Part shown: positions 28,342 to 37,231 of the stretch, in pieces
Position numbering within the stretch: position 1 is the stretch's first letter
Layout: each line of letters starts with the position of its first letter
Origin: Acidobacteriota bacterium
GTDB taxonomy: Bacteria > Acidobacteriota > Blastocatellia > Pyrinomonadales > Pyrinomonadaceae
Direction: 5' to 3'
Assembly: GCA_020199775.1 (NCBI GenBank)
Contig: JAIVJZ010000040.1
Span: 434,001-498,000 of the forward strand
DNA: 64,000 nucleotides
Program-made: the position numbers and the translations under genes
The notes under the pieces: generated by a model
What the model was told of the DNA's origin: nothing
The model's input: only the letters and a program-made list of their open reading frames with translations
The model's database searches: none

Positions 28342-30915
28342 TCAATCGCCCTCGGCCTTCGACGCGCGTTGCTTCTGTTGGTAGAGGAACGAGACGGCGA
28401 GCAGGATCGCGCCGAGCACGAGGAACGAGACGATGCGGTAAAACTGTTCGAGCACGGCCAGATCGAGGAAGAAGACTTTGAAGGCCGTCGCCGTCAACAG
28501 CAGCAAGGCCATGACGCGCAACACGCGGTTCGCGCGGCGGTGGCCGTAGAGCAGCATCGCGCCGCCGTAGAGCGTCCAGACGAGCGAGAGCGAGAGTCCC
28601 TGCGCGAGGCGCAGGTCGCGCGTCTCCGTCGCGGCCTCAAGCGCGCCCGCGCGGATCAGTTTCTCGAAGTAGCCGGTGGCTTCGAGACTGAGCGCGGTGA
28701 TGGCGTAGAGGTTCGCCACGACGATGACGGCGTTGATGACCGAGTGGCGTTCGGTCTGGTCAATTTTGTCGGCTCGCCCGTAGAGATGCCCGGCGTACCA
28801 GAGCGCGGCGATGAAAGCGGCGAAGGCGGCGAAAGTTTGATTCAAGAGCGGCAGATGCCACGCGGCGTTATAGAAGCCCGCGTCGAAGGCGATGATCTTC
28901 GCGCCCGTCACGGCGAGCCACGCGAGCGCGGCGTAGCGTAGCGCGGGCACGTTTCGCTTCGTCCCGACGACGAGCGCGCAGAGCGCGTAGAACGTCCAGA
29001 GCACGCTCAGCGTAAATTGCCGCGCGTTCTCGATTGGCAGGTAAGCTTCGGGGTCGTCCATGTCGAGGGAAGCGAGATACGCGCCGAGAGAAGCCCGGCG
29101 CGCGTTGAAGAAGTCGTTCGCGTCAACCGTCAGGAGGGTGAGGGCTAAGACGTTGGCGGAGAGGATGAGAACCGCACCGATCACCTCGCGCTCGCCGCGT
29201 TCGACACGCTCGCCCGCGCGCCGGTAGAGCCAGACCGCGCCGCCGAGCGCGGCGACGAGCGCGGCGGCCGAGACGGCCCGGCGGTTCAAGAGCGGCACGA
29301 ACGTCTCGCCCGCGCGATGGGCGAAATCGAACATGTCCGACGTGAACCAGTGCGCCGTGGCGAAGGCGTAGACGGGGAGCGCGACGCGGCGCGGCGCGTC
29401 GGTGTCCGAGCGCAGGCCGATCCAGGTGAGCATCAGGGCTTCCATCGCCCAGACGATAGTGACCCACTGCTGGTCGAGTTGGATGGCGGCGGCGAGCGTG
29501 AAGAAGGTGACGGCCGCTCCCGTGTAAGAGAGCGCGAGCAATTTGTCGGCGCGGTGGCGTTGGTAGGTGAAGTAAAACAGGAGGACGTAGAAGGCCGACC
29601 AGAGCAGCGCGTAAGAGCCGAGCACGCGGTGATGCGCGGGTTCTAAGAGCGCGTAGCTCGCGGCGAAGAAGAGCGACGCGTTCGTGATGATGAGCGAGAT
29701 GTCGAACCACTGCGCGGGTCGTTGCCTGACGACGTTGTAGATGACGCCGAGCGCGTTGAACATCAGGAAGAACAGCGTCAGGAAGAAGAGCGTCGGCCAG
29801 AGTTTCCAATCTTCGTAATAGACCACCGCCCAACCGGCAAACGTGAGGACGGTGGCGACGAAGGCCATGTGATTGAGGCTGCGCCAGCGTTTGAAGTAGG
29901 CGAGCGCGAGCACGCCCGAGTCGAGCAGCGCGACGTAGCCGAAGAGTCCGATCTGATTGTCCACGCCGGTCGAGAGCAGGGCGGGCGTCATGAAGCCGCC
30001 GATGAGGCCGAGCACGGCGATTGGATAGGCGTGGTAACGCGCGGCGAGCAGCACGGCCGTCGTCGTCACGGCGATCATCAGGAAGAACGCGGGGAAGACG
30101 CCGACGAGTTCGTAGAAGACGCGCGCGGCGTAGACGGTGAGATAGAGGATGAGGATGCCGCCGCCGGAGAGCACGTAGGCATAGCTGCGATAGCCGCGCG
30201 CGCGCAGGGCTTCGGCGGCGAAGAGAATGCCGCCGCCGGAGAGCGCGCCGAACAACACCTGACCGCGCTCGCCGATCCAATCGTTGTCGAAAGCGTACTT
30301 GAGGATGAAGCCGACCGCCAGCGAGACGGCGATGATGCCGACCCAGAGCAAGAGACTCCCGCCGATGAGTTGTTCCAGATCGCGGCGCGCGGGGAGAATG
30401 CCCGCCGCCGCCGCCGCCGCTGCCGCTTCCGTCCGAGCCGTCTGCGCGTCGCGTACGTTCGCGTTCGCGCCGGATTCCTGCCGCCGTGTTCCGGCGCGCG
30501 GCGGCGTGTTGAAAGGGGTGGCGGCATCGTCGCGCGCGGCCTCGCGGTTTTCGCGCGCCTGTTTATCGCCGGGCGTTTGCCGGGTATCGCCGGGCGTTTG
30601 CGCGGCGCGGGTCTCGGCTTCCGCGCGAGCCTCGCCCGGCGCGGGCGACTCGCCTTCCTGCTCGAACGGGCGGGTCTGCTGCGTGTATTTGACGAGGCCG
30701 AGCCGCCTCTCAATGGAGCGCAGGCGCGCGGACTGTTCGCCGAAGGCGCGTTCGAGTTGCGCGAGCCGCGCGAGCGCTTGGCCGTTCAAGTCGGCCGCGC
30801 CGTCGTGATCGGCCGCGCTGCTGTCGTGGCCGTTTGCGCCGGTCGCGGCGGCAGCGTCGTTCGGGCTGTCATCGCGGCGGTCGTCGGCCGCTGGCGAGAG
30901 TTCATCTTCAGGCAT
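28342..30915 (-). CDS. DUF2339 polytopic membrane protein
   Basis: 857 residues from ATG 30915. The first 190 residues are soluble, acidic and disordered, with a short coiled coil (LAQLERAFGEQSARLRSIERRLG); the remainder is a long array of about 20-25 hydrophobic segments. The LIGGSLLLWVGIIAVSLAVGFILKYAFDNDWIGERGQV stretch opens the family domain, and repeats such as GGILFAAEALRARGYRSYAYVLSGGG are diagnostic. DUF2339 proteins are widespread inner-membrane proteins without assigned function. Followed closely by an SRPBCC gene on the same strand. Confidence 0.88.
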   Translation of the reverse strand: MPEDELSPAADDRRDDSPNDAAAATGANGHDSSAADHDGAADLNGQALARLAQLERAFGEQSARLRSIERRLGLVKYTQQTRPFEQEGESPAPGEARAEAETRAAQTPGDTRQTPGDKQARENREAARDDAATPFNTPPRAGTRRQESGANANVRDAQTARTEAAAAAAAAGILPARRDLEQLIGGSLLLWVGIIAVSLAVGFILKYAFDNDWIGERGQVLFGALSGGGILFAAEALRARGYRSYAYVLSGGGILILYLTVYAARVFYELVGVFPAFFLMIAVTTTAVLLAARYHAYPIAVLGLIGGFMTPALLSTGVDNQIGLFGYVALLDSGVLALAYFKRWRSLNHMAFVATVLTFAGWAVVYYEDWKLWPTLFFLTLFFLMFNALGVIYNVVRQRPAQWFDISLIITNASLFFAASYALLEPAHHRVLGSYALLWSAFYVLLFYFTYQRHRADKLLALSYTGAAVTFFTLAAAIQLDQQWVTIVWAMEALMLTWIGLRSDTDAPRRVALPVYAFATAHWFTSDMFDFAHRAGETFVPLLNRRAVSAAALVAALGGAVWLYRRAGERVERGEREVIGAVLILSANVLALTLLTVDANDFFNARRASLGAYLASLDMDDPEAYLPIENARQFTLSVLWTFYALCALVVGTKRNVPALRYAALAWLAVTGAKIIAFDAGFYNAAWHLPLLNQTFAAFAAFIAALWYAGHLYGRADKIDQTERHSVINAVIVVANLYAITALSLEATGYFEKLIRAGALEAATETRDLRLAQGLSLSLVWTLYGGAMLLYGHRRANRVLRVMALLLLTATAFKVFFLDLAVLEQFYRIVSFLVLGAILLAVSFLYQQKQRASKAEGD

Positions 30916-30940
30916 AGAAACTCCGCATCGGAATAATTGG

Positions 30941-31006
30941 AGGGGCAGGGCAAGTCCGCAGCCCGCGTAGTTGCCGGAGCGAGCGGGCGGGCACAAGCCG
31001 CACCCC
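30941..31006. repeat. intergenic imperfect inverted repeat (AGGGGCAGGGC type)
   Basis: GGAGGGGCAGGGCAAGTCCGC faces GCGGGCACAAGCCGCACCCCT around a spacer with its own pairing. It lies between two minus-strand genes, 25 bases upstream of the DUF2339 start. Same layout as the other intergenic inverted repeats, with a different sequence. Confidence 0.6.
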
Positions 31007-31086
31007 TACGTTTATCCTCTGTCGCTTGCGCGTTAGTTAGACGCCCCATTCCCGAACGCCCCGTCGCCCGACGAGTTGCGTCCCGG

Positions 31087-32511
31087 TCAGATTGTATTAC
31101 GTGTGGGCGCGGCGGGCATCACGACAGCGGCGGCGGTAGCGGTTGCGGCTTCGGCTTCTGCGCCGAGCGCGATCATCTCTTCGCGCAGGCGTTTGCGTTC
31201 GACGAGGAGTTCTTTGAAGAACCGGCGGCGCGTCAGGTAGAAGCTGATGGCGCGCGCGCCGCCGACGAAGCCGTCGAGCCGTTCGAAAAAGAGCAGCGCG
31301 ACGTAGGCGGAGACGGGGGCGACGACGAGGGCGAGCAAGACGCCCGGCCAGCCCAGAAGGTAAAAGAAGACGACGGCCAACGCGCCCCACGTCAGCGGAA
31401 ACAGGAGCATCGCGGCGATGAGTTTGATCGTGGAAACTATGTCGTCGCTGCGGCGCGCGACGGCGACGGCGATAAAGCCCGCGAGTTTGTAGGCCGGGTA
31501 GTGTGCGACGATGCCGAAGAGCGCGAGGGGAAACCAGCAGAGCACGGGCAGGACGCGCGTGACGAAGTAGCGCAGCACGGCGGCGGGCGAGGCGGTGGGC
31601 GCGGACAGGTCTTCGAGATCGACGCCCGCCTGCCGCAGTTGTTCTTCGTAAGTGTGGATGCGCGCTTCGAGCGCGGCGAGGCGTTCGGGCGAATGCTCGA
31701 AGTGAAAGGCGTAGCCCGCGAGAAAGCGTCTCTGCAATTCGACTTCGCGCGTGAGGCTCTTGAGCGCGTCGGCCTTCGCGTCGCCGCCCGCTGCGTCGTC
31801 GTCTTCCAGGCCCGCCGAGAAGATGCGTTCGGCGCGTTTGGAGATGGCGAGCGCCTGCTCGTGTTCGGCGTTCAGGGTCACGTCCCGGAGCGCGCTTTCG
31901 ATGCGCGCGGAGAGCGTGCGCACGGCTTCGGCGGGCGGTTCGCCGTCCGCGTCGAACGCGGCGCGCTCGACCGTGATGGGTTCGCCGAAGCGGAGCAGGG
32001 CCGCACTGCGGAAGGCCGTCTTGGCCGTGTAGTAGAGACCGGCGGGGATGATCTTGAGTTCGAGTTGCGCGTCTTCGGCCAGCACGCCGAGGGCGATGCG
32101 CGCCGCGCCGGTCTTCAAGGGGCGCAGTTTCGTGTCGCTGTGCGAGACGCCTTCCGGGCAGATGGCGAGCGTGCCGCCGCCTTTGAGCAGACGGCGGGCG
32201 CGCGCGAAAGTCTCCAGATTGCGCGACACGTCCGAGCCTTCGTCCTGCCGGCGGTAGACGGGGATCGCTTCGAGCGTGCGCGCGAGCCAGCCGATGACGG
32301 GCATCGTGAAGATCGGGGCTTTGGCGAGAAACGAGACGCGGCGCGGCGCGTAGCACAACAGGAAGACCGGATCGACGAGGCCGTTCGGATGATTGAGTAC
32401 GAAGATCGTCGCACCCGTGCGCGAGACGCGCTTCAAGCCCTTCACCTCGATGCGCCGGAAGAAGACGCGCAGCGCGAGCGTGAGAACCGCGACCAGTATT
32501 CGCCTGACCAA
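31087..32511 (-). CDS. lysophospholipid/glycerophosphate acyltransferase with C-terminal membrane domain
   Basis: 474 residues from a TTG at 32511 preceded by AGGGAGG at 8 bases; the frame is open to 32598. The first 220 residues are an LPLAT domain: VLNHPNGLVDP (His-x5-Asp rather than the usual His-x4-Asp), AKAPIFTMPVIGWL, CPEGVSHSDTKLRPLKTGAARIAL and IIPAGLYYT. The spacing and NHPNGLVDP resemble eukaryotic Gpt2/Sct1 glycerol-3-phosphate acyltransferases. A linker with coiled coil is followed by about four TM helices (330-430). Likely acts in membrane lipid synthesis. Confidence 0.87.
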   Translation of the reverse strand: MVRRILVAVLTLALRVFFRRIEVKGLKRVSRTGATIFVLNHPNGLVDPVFLLCYAPRRVSFLAKAPIFTMPVIGWLARTLEAIPVYRRQDEGSDVSRNLETFARARRLLKGGGTLAICPEGVSHSDTKLRPLKTGAARIALGVLAEDAQLELKIIPAGLYYTAKTAFRSAALLRFGEPITVERAAFDADGEPPAEAVRTLSARIESALRDVTLNAEHEQALAISKRAERIFSAGLEDDDAAGGDAKADALKSLTREVELQRRFLAGYAFHFEHSPERLAALEARIHTYEEQLRQAGVDLEDLSAPTASPAAVLRYFVTRVLPVLCWFPLALFGIVAHYPAYKLAGFIAVAVARRSDDIVSTIKLIAAMLLFPLTWGALAVVFFYLLGWPGVLLALVVAPVSAYVALLFFERLDGFVGGARAISFYLTRRRFFKELLVERKRLREEMIALGAEAEAATATAAAVVMPAAPTRNTI

Positions 32512-32697
32512 CTCTCCCACCTCCCTACGACACCCGTCGGAATGAATCCATTCATCATGCGCCGCCGCCGCCGGGCGCACGACGACGACGCCCGACAACC
32601 CGAAATATAGAACAAGCGAATGACGCGCGGCCAGAGTTTTGTGCGGCTTCGCGAAGTGTCACACGCCGCGCGCTGATGAGAGATCGAACGCCGCCGA

Positions 32698-33615
32698 TCA
32701 GCGTGTGAGAAACTCTTTGACGAAGCGGCGCAGTTCGTCGAGCGAGGAATCGGCGATCATGCGGAAGACGCGCGGCGTGCAGTTCGGCGGCAACTGCCGC
32801 GCGGTGAGGGCGTCGGTGATGACGAACGCGCTCGACGTGAGGCCGCGTTGCCAGTCGGCCTCGCGCGCGTCGCGGAAGTTGAGGGCGGTCGGGTCAACTC
32901 CGGCGGCGACGAGCACCGTGCGCGCCCAGCGTAGGAACTCCGGCCAGCGCGAGACGACGGCGATGAGCGCGTCTTCGGCCGGACGGATCGCGCCCGCGAG
33001 CGATTCGGGGACGCTCCGCGAGTGGAGCAGGATCATGCGGTTCGTGTCGGCGCGAAGCGTGGCGCGTACGCCCTCGGCCTCCTGCCCGTAGAGCGCGACC
33101 GCCAACGCGCCCGCCGGCAGACCGTCGCGCACGCACCGTTCGACGCTCATGCCGCGCACGCGAAACCCGGTCGCCTCCTCGATCTCGGCGACGAGAATCT
33201 CGCGCAGTTCGTCGTCGGATTCGATGACGAGGAAGTGATCCGGCGGTTGAAATTCGAGCCAGCGTTTGACGCGCGCCTGTACGTCGCCGAGCGAGTGGCC
33301 GCCGTCGCGCGCGCGCGCGAGGAAAGCGGAGATGAGTTGGTCGAGTTCCAACCCGGCGTCTAGCTCGCGGTCTTTCGAAAACTCGCGCACGTAGACGCCG
33401 CTCCCTTTGCGCGACTCCAACCAGCCGCGCCGCTCCAGTTCGCCGTAGGCCGCGCTGACGGTGTTGGCGTGAATCTGGAAGCGGCGCGCGAGTTCGCGCG
33501 TGCTCGGCAGGCGTTGGCCGGGCTTGAGGTCGCCGCTGACGACGCCGAGCATGATCTGCGTCGTCAACTGCTCACGGATGGGCACTTCGCTGTTTTTGGA
33601 GAGCCAGAGACGCAT
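32698..33615 (-). CDS. GntR-family transcriptional regulator
   Basis: 305 residues from ATG 33615. The N-terminal winged helix is typical GntR: VPIREQLTTQIMLGVVSGDL, KPGQRLPSTRELARRFQIHANTVSAAYGELERRGWLESRKGSGVYV. The C-terminal 215 residues are not an aminotransferase, UTRA or FCD domain that I recognise; stretches like HFLVIESDDELREILVAEI and MILLHSRSVPESL suggest a periplasmic-binding-like or receiver-like alpha/beta fold, as seen in Acidobacteriota regulators. Target unknown. Confidence 0.87.
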   Translation of the reverse strand: MRLWLSKNSEVPIREQLTTQIMLGVVSGDLKPGQRLPSTRELARRFQIHANTVSAAYGELERRGWLESRKGSGVYVREFSKDRELDAGLELDQLISAFLARARDGGHSLGDVQARVKRWLEFQPPDHFLVIESDDELREILVAEIEEATGFRVRGMSVERCVRDGLPAGALAVALYGQEAEGVRATLRADTNRMILLHSRSVPESLAGAIRPAEDALIAVVSRWPEFLRWARTVLVAAGVDPTALNFRDAREADWQRGLTSSAFVITDALTARQLPPNCTPRVFRMIADSSLDELRRFVKEFLTR

Positions 33616-33618
33616 AAG

Positions 33619-33700
33619 AAAATAGGGTAAAAGGGAAAGGGTCAAGGGGGAAAGGTTGATACCGATCCCTTCCCCCTTGACCCTTTCCCTTTTACCCTTT
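33619..33700. repeat. long inverted repeat (GGGAAAGGGTCAAGGGGGAAAG type)
   Basis: AAAATAGGGTAAAAGGGAAA... pairs with a complementary pyrimidine arm ending CCCTTTTACCCTTT, with a short loop near 33656-33664. It starts three bases upstream of the GntR gene's ATG, so the GntR leader would be the hairpin itself, and it ends 15 bases beyond the small ORF at 33715. Confidence 0.88.
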
Positions 33701-33714
33701 CGGCCTTTCCCGGT

Positions 33715-33888
33715 TCAACCCTTACGCCGCGACTTGAACGCGCCGGTCAAACTGTCGATGACGTTCGACACTTTCGCGGCGACGCGTCCGGTCGTCTCGG
33801 CGACGGTGGTGATCAGGTCTCGGTCAGCGTCGGTGGTCAGGTTTTGGTCAGCGTCTACTTTTACCGTCGGGTTTCTTTGAACCCGCAT
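33715..33888 (-). CDS. possible 57-residue protein overlapping the Gly-rich gene out of frame
   Basis: ORF with ATG at 33888, in another frame than the Gly/Lys-rich gene, overlapping its last 41 bases and running past its stop. The product (begins RVQRNPTVKVDADQN, continues DADRDLITTVAETTGRV and AAKVSNVIDSLTGAFKSRR) is not low complexity and looks like a real amphipathic domain, unlike the shadow frame upstream of it. No clear Shine-Dalgarno. It could be translated by coupling from the upstream gene or be the original C-terminus of that protein reached by frameshift. Confidence 0.4.
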   Translation of the reverse strand: MRVQRNPTVKVDADQNLTTDADRDLITTVAETTGRVAAKVSNVIDSLTGAFKSRRKG

Positions 33889-35137
33889 TCTGGCCTGAGC
33901 CGCCGCCTTTACCGCCCTTGCCGCCCTTCTTCGCGCCGCCTTTGATGCCGCCCGCGCCGCGCCCGCCGGCCGCGCCCGACGCGCCGCGATTTTTACCCGC
34001 GCCCTGCGCGACGCCGCCCGTGCCGCCCTTGTTCGCGCCGCCCTTCGGGCTGCCCTTGCCGCCCGACTTCGAGGGCAGTTTGTTCTTCTTGCCGCCGGTC
34101 TCGCGTTTCGGGCCGCTCTTTCCGGCCGCGCCCGTCTGCGCGAGTCCGCCGCCTTTGCCGCCGCCCGTGCCCGTCGCACGCGCCGCGCCGCTCTTACCCG
34201 CGCCCGCCGCAACGCCACGGCCTTCGGATGCGCCGCCGCGCCCGCCCGCCGCGCCGCCACGCGTCTCGGTCGTCGCGCCGCCCGTCGAAGCCGCGCCCGC
34301 GCCGCGTTTGAGCGCGCCGACGCCTCCGCCGCCCTTCGTGCCGCCGCCCGTGCCGGTGTTCGCGCCGCCCGTGCGAGCCGCGCCCGCGCCGCCCTTCTTC
34401 GCGCCGCCGCCGCCGTGCAGACCCTTGCCCGCGCCGCCGCCGCCCGCGCCTTTCGCGCCGCCCTTCGTGGCCGCGCCCTGCTTGGCCGAACCGCTGCCGC
34501 TCTGCCCGCCCTGCGTGCCGCCGCCCTTGTTCTTGCGACCGGCCGCGCCGCCTTTGTTCGCACCGTCCGTGCGACTGCCGCCGCCCGCGCGCGACGCGCT
34601 CGCACCGCCCGCGCCCTTCGCGCCGCCCTGCTTGGCCGTGCCCGACGTGCCGCCACCGCCGCCACTGCCACCGCCGCCGGATGTCGAACCGCCTGACGAC
34701 GAACCACCGCCGCCGCCCGCGCTGCCGCCGCGAGCACTTGAGCCTCCGCCCGACGCGCCGCCTCTTCCGGCAGTCACTCCGGTCGCGCGCCCGATAGCCG
34801 TGCCGCCGTGATGTTCGGCATCGCCCCCGTCGTCATCGCCGCCGCCATCAGCGTCGCCCCCGGAACGGCCAGCGTCGCCGTCGTCACCATTGCCGCGTTC
34901 GCCCGCATCGCCTCCGTCGGAACCGCCGTCTGTGGAGTCGTCTGCGGCGCGTGCGTCCGCACGCGCCGCTGCGTCCAGACGCCCGTTGTCGGCGACGGGT
35001 TCGCGGTCGCTCTCGGCGTCGGTCGAGTTGCCGCCCCCGCCGCCGCCCATCTCGGTGTCGTCGCCGCCGCCAATCCTGATGCCGCTCGTCAGGTTGTCCC
35101 TGTCGTCGCCATTCCCGCCTTTCGCTTGTTTAGCCAT
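33848..35137 (-). CDS. Gly/Lys-rich low-complexity protein
   Basis: 429 residues from ATG 35137, preceded by AAGGAGCAAAGCG. The first 115 residues are acidic and Gly/Asp-rich (GGGDDTEMGGGGGG). The rest is almost entirely Gly, Ala, Ser, Thr and Lys in repeats such as KGGAKGAGG and GGGTKGGGG, becoming strongly basic toward the end (KKGGKGGKGGG). No hydrophobic core, no signal peptide; it is expected to be disordered and may bind nucleic acid or polyanions. No domain recognised. The strong start signal and consistent codon use argue that it is expressed, but homology cannot be judged in such a sequence. Confidence 0.6.
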   Translation of the reverse strand: MAKQAKGGNGDDRDNLTSGIRIGGGDDTEMGGGGGGNSTDAESDREPVADNGRLDAAARADARAADDSTDGGSDGGDAGERGNGDDGDAGRSGGDADGGGDDDGGDAEHHGGTAIGRATGVTAGRGGASGGGSSARGGSAGGGGGSSSGGSTSGGGGSGGGGGTSGTAKQGGAKGAGGASASRAGGGSRTDGANKGGAAGRKNKGGGTQGGQSGSGSAKQGAATKGGAKGAGGGGAGKGLHGGGGAKKGGAGAARTGGANTGTGGGTKGGGGVGALKRGAGAASTGGATTETRGGAAGGRGGASEGRGVAAGAGKSGAARATGTGGGKGGGLAQTGAAGKSGPKRETGGKKNKLPSKSGGKGSPKGGANKGGTGGVAQGAGKNRGASGAAGGRGAGGIKGGAKKGGKGGKGGGSGQNAGSKKPDGKSRR

Positions 35138-35392
35138 CGCTTTGCTCCTTAGTTCTGATGTGAAAGGGCGAGACCCCGCGTGCTGAGTCCGGCCTTGAAG
35201 ATTCCCGGTTCGAGTTATTAAATTTTCGCGCCGCGATTTGCGGCGGAGCATAGCACAACTTCCCGCGCGTGCGCGCAACTCTTTACACTCCTGCCGCGCG
35301 AAAATTTTACCGCCCCGCCGCGCACCGCCGGTTGCCCGTGCTGTCCGGCGGGCGTTATAACTAGCAAGAGTTTGAATCGAAAATTTACGCAC

Positions 35393-35947
35393 ATGGAACC
35401 GCTCTCTTCCGCGCTCGCCGTCCTGACGGCCATGATCACGCCCGCCGTGTTGATCTCGGCGTGCGGCGCGCTCATCCTGTCAACTTCGACGCGCCTCGGC
35501 CGCGTCGTGGATCGCGTGCGCGCGCTCTCGGATCGCTTCGAGGAACTGGCCGCGACGGGCGACACCGAACACGCGCTCTTTGAAGAACGCCGCGCCATGA
35601 TCTTCGGCCAACTCGACAAACTGACGAGCCGCGCGCGCATCCTCCAACGCAGCATGACCGTCTTCTACGTCGCGCTCGGCCTCTTCGTCGCGACGAGCGT
35701 CGCCATCGGCGTCGTCGCCTTCGTCGGCACGCGCTACAGTTTCATCCCGGTCGCGATGGGTCTGGTCGGCGCGTCGTTTCTTTTCTACGGCAGCATGACT
35801 TTGATCTTCGAAGCGCGCCTCGCCATCGTCTCGCTCCGCGCCGAGATGGACTTCATCTGGCAACTCGGCAAACACTACGCGCCCTCGGAACTCGCCGCGC
35901 GCCACAATAGCCCGCACTACCGTTTGAGAGTCAAACCACGACCATGA
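35393..35947 (+). CDS. DUF2721 membrane protein
   Basis: 184 residues from ATG 35393. Three membrane segments: ALAVLTAMITPAVLISACGALIL (about 5-28), VFYVALGLFVATSVAIGVVAFVG (90-112) and FIPVAMGLVGASFLFYGSMTLIF (118-140). The motif LSTSTRLGRVVDRVRAL after TM1 is the DUF2721 hallmark. Between TM1 and TM2 is a charged helical region. Function unknown. Its stop overlaps the start of the radical SAM gene by four bases (ATGA), so the two are probably co-translated. Confidence 0.88.
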   Translation: MEPLSSALAVLTAMITPAVLISACGALILSTSTRLGRVVDRVRALSDRFEELAATGDTEHALFEERRAMIFGQLDKLTSRARILQRSMTVFYVALGLFVATSVAIGVVAFVGTRYSFIPVAMGLVGASFLFYGSMTLIFEARLAIVSLRAEMDFIWQLGKHYAPSELAARHNSPHYRLRVKPRP

Positions 35948-37017
35948 CGACACCCACGACGACACCCACGACGACACCGCCGACACCCGCGACGACGCCC
36001 GCCTACCTCGCGCTCTTCGAGACGGGCGAGCTTCGCGCCCGCGTCGAGGCGTTGGAATCTCTACTCGCGCGCTGCACCGTCTGCCCGCGCGACTGTTTCA
36101 ACAACCGGCTCGAAGGTGAGATCGCCGCCTGCTATTCGGGGCGGCTGCCCGTCGTCTCCTCCTACACCGCGCATTTCGGCGAAGAACCCGCGCTCACCGG
36201 CACGCACGGCGCGGGCAACATCTTTTTCGGCAACTGCAACCTGCGCTGCGTCTACTGCCAGAACTATCAAATCTCGCAGACGCACCGCGAGCAGATCAAA
36301 AACGAAGTGACGCACGAACGCTTGGCCGAGATGATGCTCGAACTACAGGCGCGCGGCTGCCACAACATCAACTTCGTCTCGCCCACACACTTCGCCCCGC
36401 AGATGGCGCGCGCGATCTTGATCGCCGCCGGACAGGGCTTGCGCCTCCCCATCGTCTACAACACGAACGCCTACGACTCGGTCGAAGTCCTGCGCCTGCT
36501 CGACCGCGTGGTTGACGTGTACCTCCCCGATCTCAAATACGCGGACTCGGGCGAAGGCTACACTTACTCTAAAATTCAGAACTACACGGAACACGCGCGC
36601 CGCGCCGTCGCGGAGATGTACCGGCAGACGGGCGACGCGCTCGTCTTCGACGACGAAGGGCTGCTCACACGCGGCCTCGTCATCCGGCTCCTAGTCTTGC
36701 CGAACGATCTCGGCGGCATCCGTGAGTCGCTGGAATGGATCAGGGACGCGCTCAGCCCGCGCGTCGCCGTCTCGCTGATGGCGCAGTATTACGCGACGAA
36801 CCGCGCCGCCACGGACGAACGCTACGTGCTGCTCTCGCGCCGCATCACCGAAAGGGAGTGGATGCGCGCCGTCGCCGCGCTCGAAGACCTCGGCATGGAG
36901 GAGGGCTGGATGCAGGAGTACGATTCCGCCTCGCACTACTACCGCCCCGACTTCACCGACAGCGAGATGCCCTTCAAAGACATCAGGGACTTTACGACGG
37001 CGGCGGGCGACAAGTGA
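35944..37017 (+). CDS. radical SAM protein, PflA/PflX-like
   Basis: 357 residues. A Thr/Pro repeat (residues 2-17, TTPTTTPTTTPPTP, from tandem ACGACACCC) precedes a CTVCPRDCFNN cluster and the radical SAM motif CNLRCVYCQNYQIS, which binds the 4Fe-4S cluster by CxxxCxxC. Other parts: GNIFFGNCNL, INFVSPTHFAP, YNTNAYDSVEVLRLL, DVYLPDLKYAD. This is the group annotated as PflX, pyruvate-formate-lyase-activating enzyme-like; it generates a 5'-deoxyadenosyl radical, but the protein it acts on is unknown and no glycyl radical enzyme lies nearby. The start overlaps the DUF2721 stop. Confidence 0.92.
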   Translation: MTTPTTTPTTTPPTPATTPAYLALFETGELRARVEALESLLARCTVCPRDCFNNRLEGEIAACYSGRLPVVSSYTAHFGEEPALTGTHGAGNIFFGNCNLRCVYCQNYQISQTHREQIKNEVTHERLAEMMLELQARGCHNINFVSPTHFAPQMARAILIAAGQGLRLPIVYNTNAYDSVEVLRLLDRVVDVYLPDLKYADSGEGYTYSKIQNYTEHARRAVAEMYRQTGDALVFDDEGLLTRGLVIRLLVLPNDLGGIRESLEWIRDALSPRVAVSLMAQYYATNRAATDERYVLLSRRITEREWMRAVAALEDLGMEEGWMQEYDSASHYYRPDFTDSEMPFKDIRDFTTAAGDK

Positions 37018-37042
37018 CGTGTGACGAGCCGGAAACGTGCGC

Positions 37043-37231
37043 ATGACCAACTCTTTTATCTCCGTCGCGCTTTTCGACAACACAGACCCCGGCGCGGGCG
37101 GCTGGGTCGTGCTCGTCGTGTGGTTCCTCCTGTTCGTGCTCGTCCTCAACACGATCATCTTTACCCTGCGCCGTCTCTTCCGGCGGCGGCGCGGCCGGGG
37201 CGAAGTCCGGCATGGAGAAAAGCAGGCATGA
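37043..37231 (+). CDS. small single-pass membrane protein
   Basis: 62 residues from ATG 37043 with GGAAA upstream. One membrane helix (WVVLVVWFLLFVLVLNTIIFTL, about 22-43) followed by a strongly basic tail (RRLFRRRRGRG), so the C-terminus is expected inside. The stop overlaps the ATG of the peroxiredoxin gene by four bases, indicating translational coupling within a 35.4-37.7 kb operon. Function unknown. Confidence 0.65.
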   Translation: MTNSFISVALFDNTDPGAGGWVVLVVWFLLFVLVLNTIIFTLRRLFRRRRGRGEVRHGEKQA

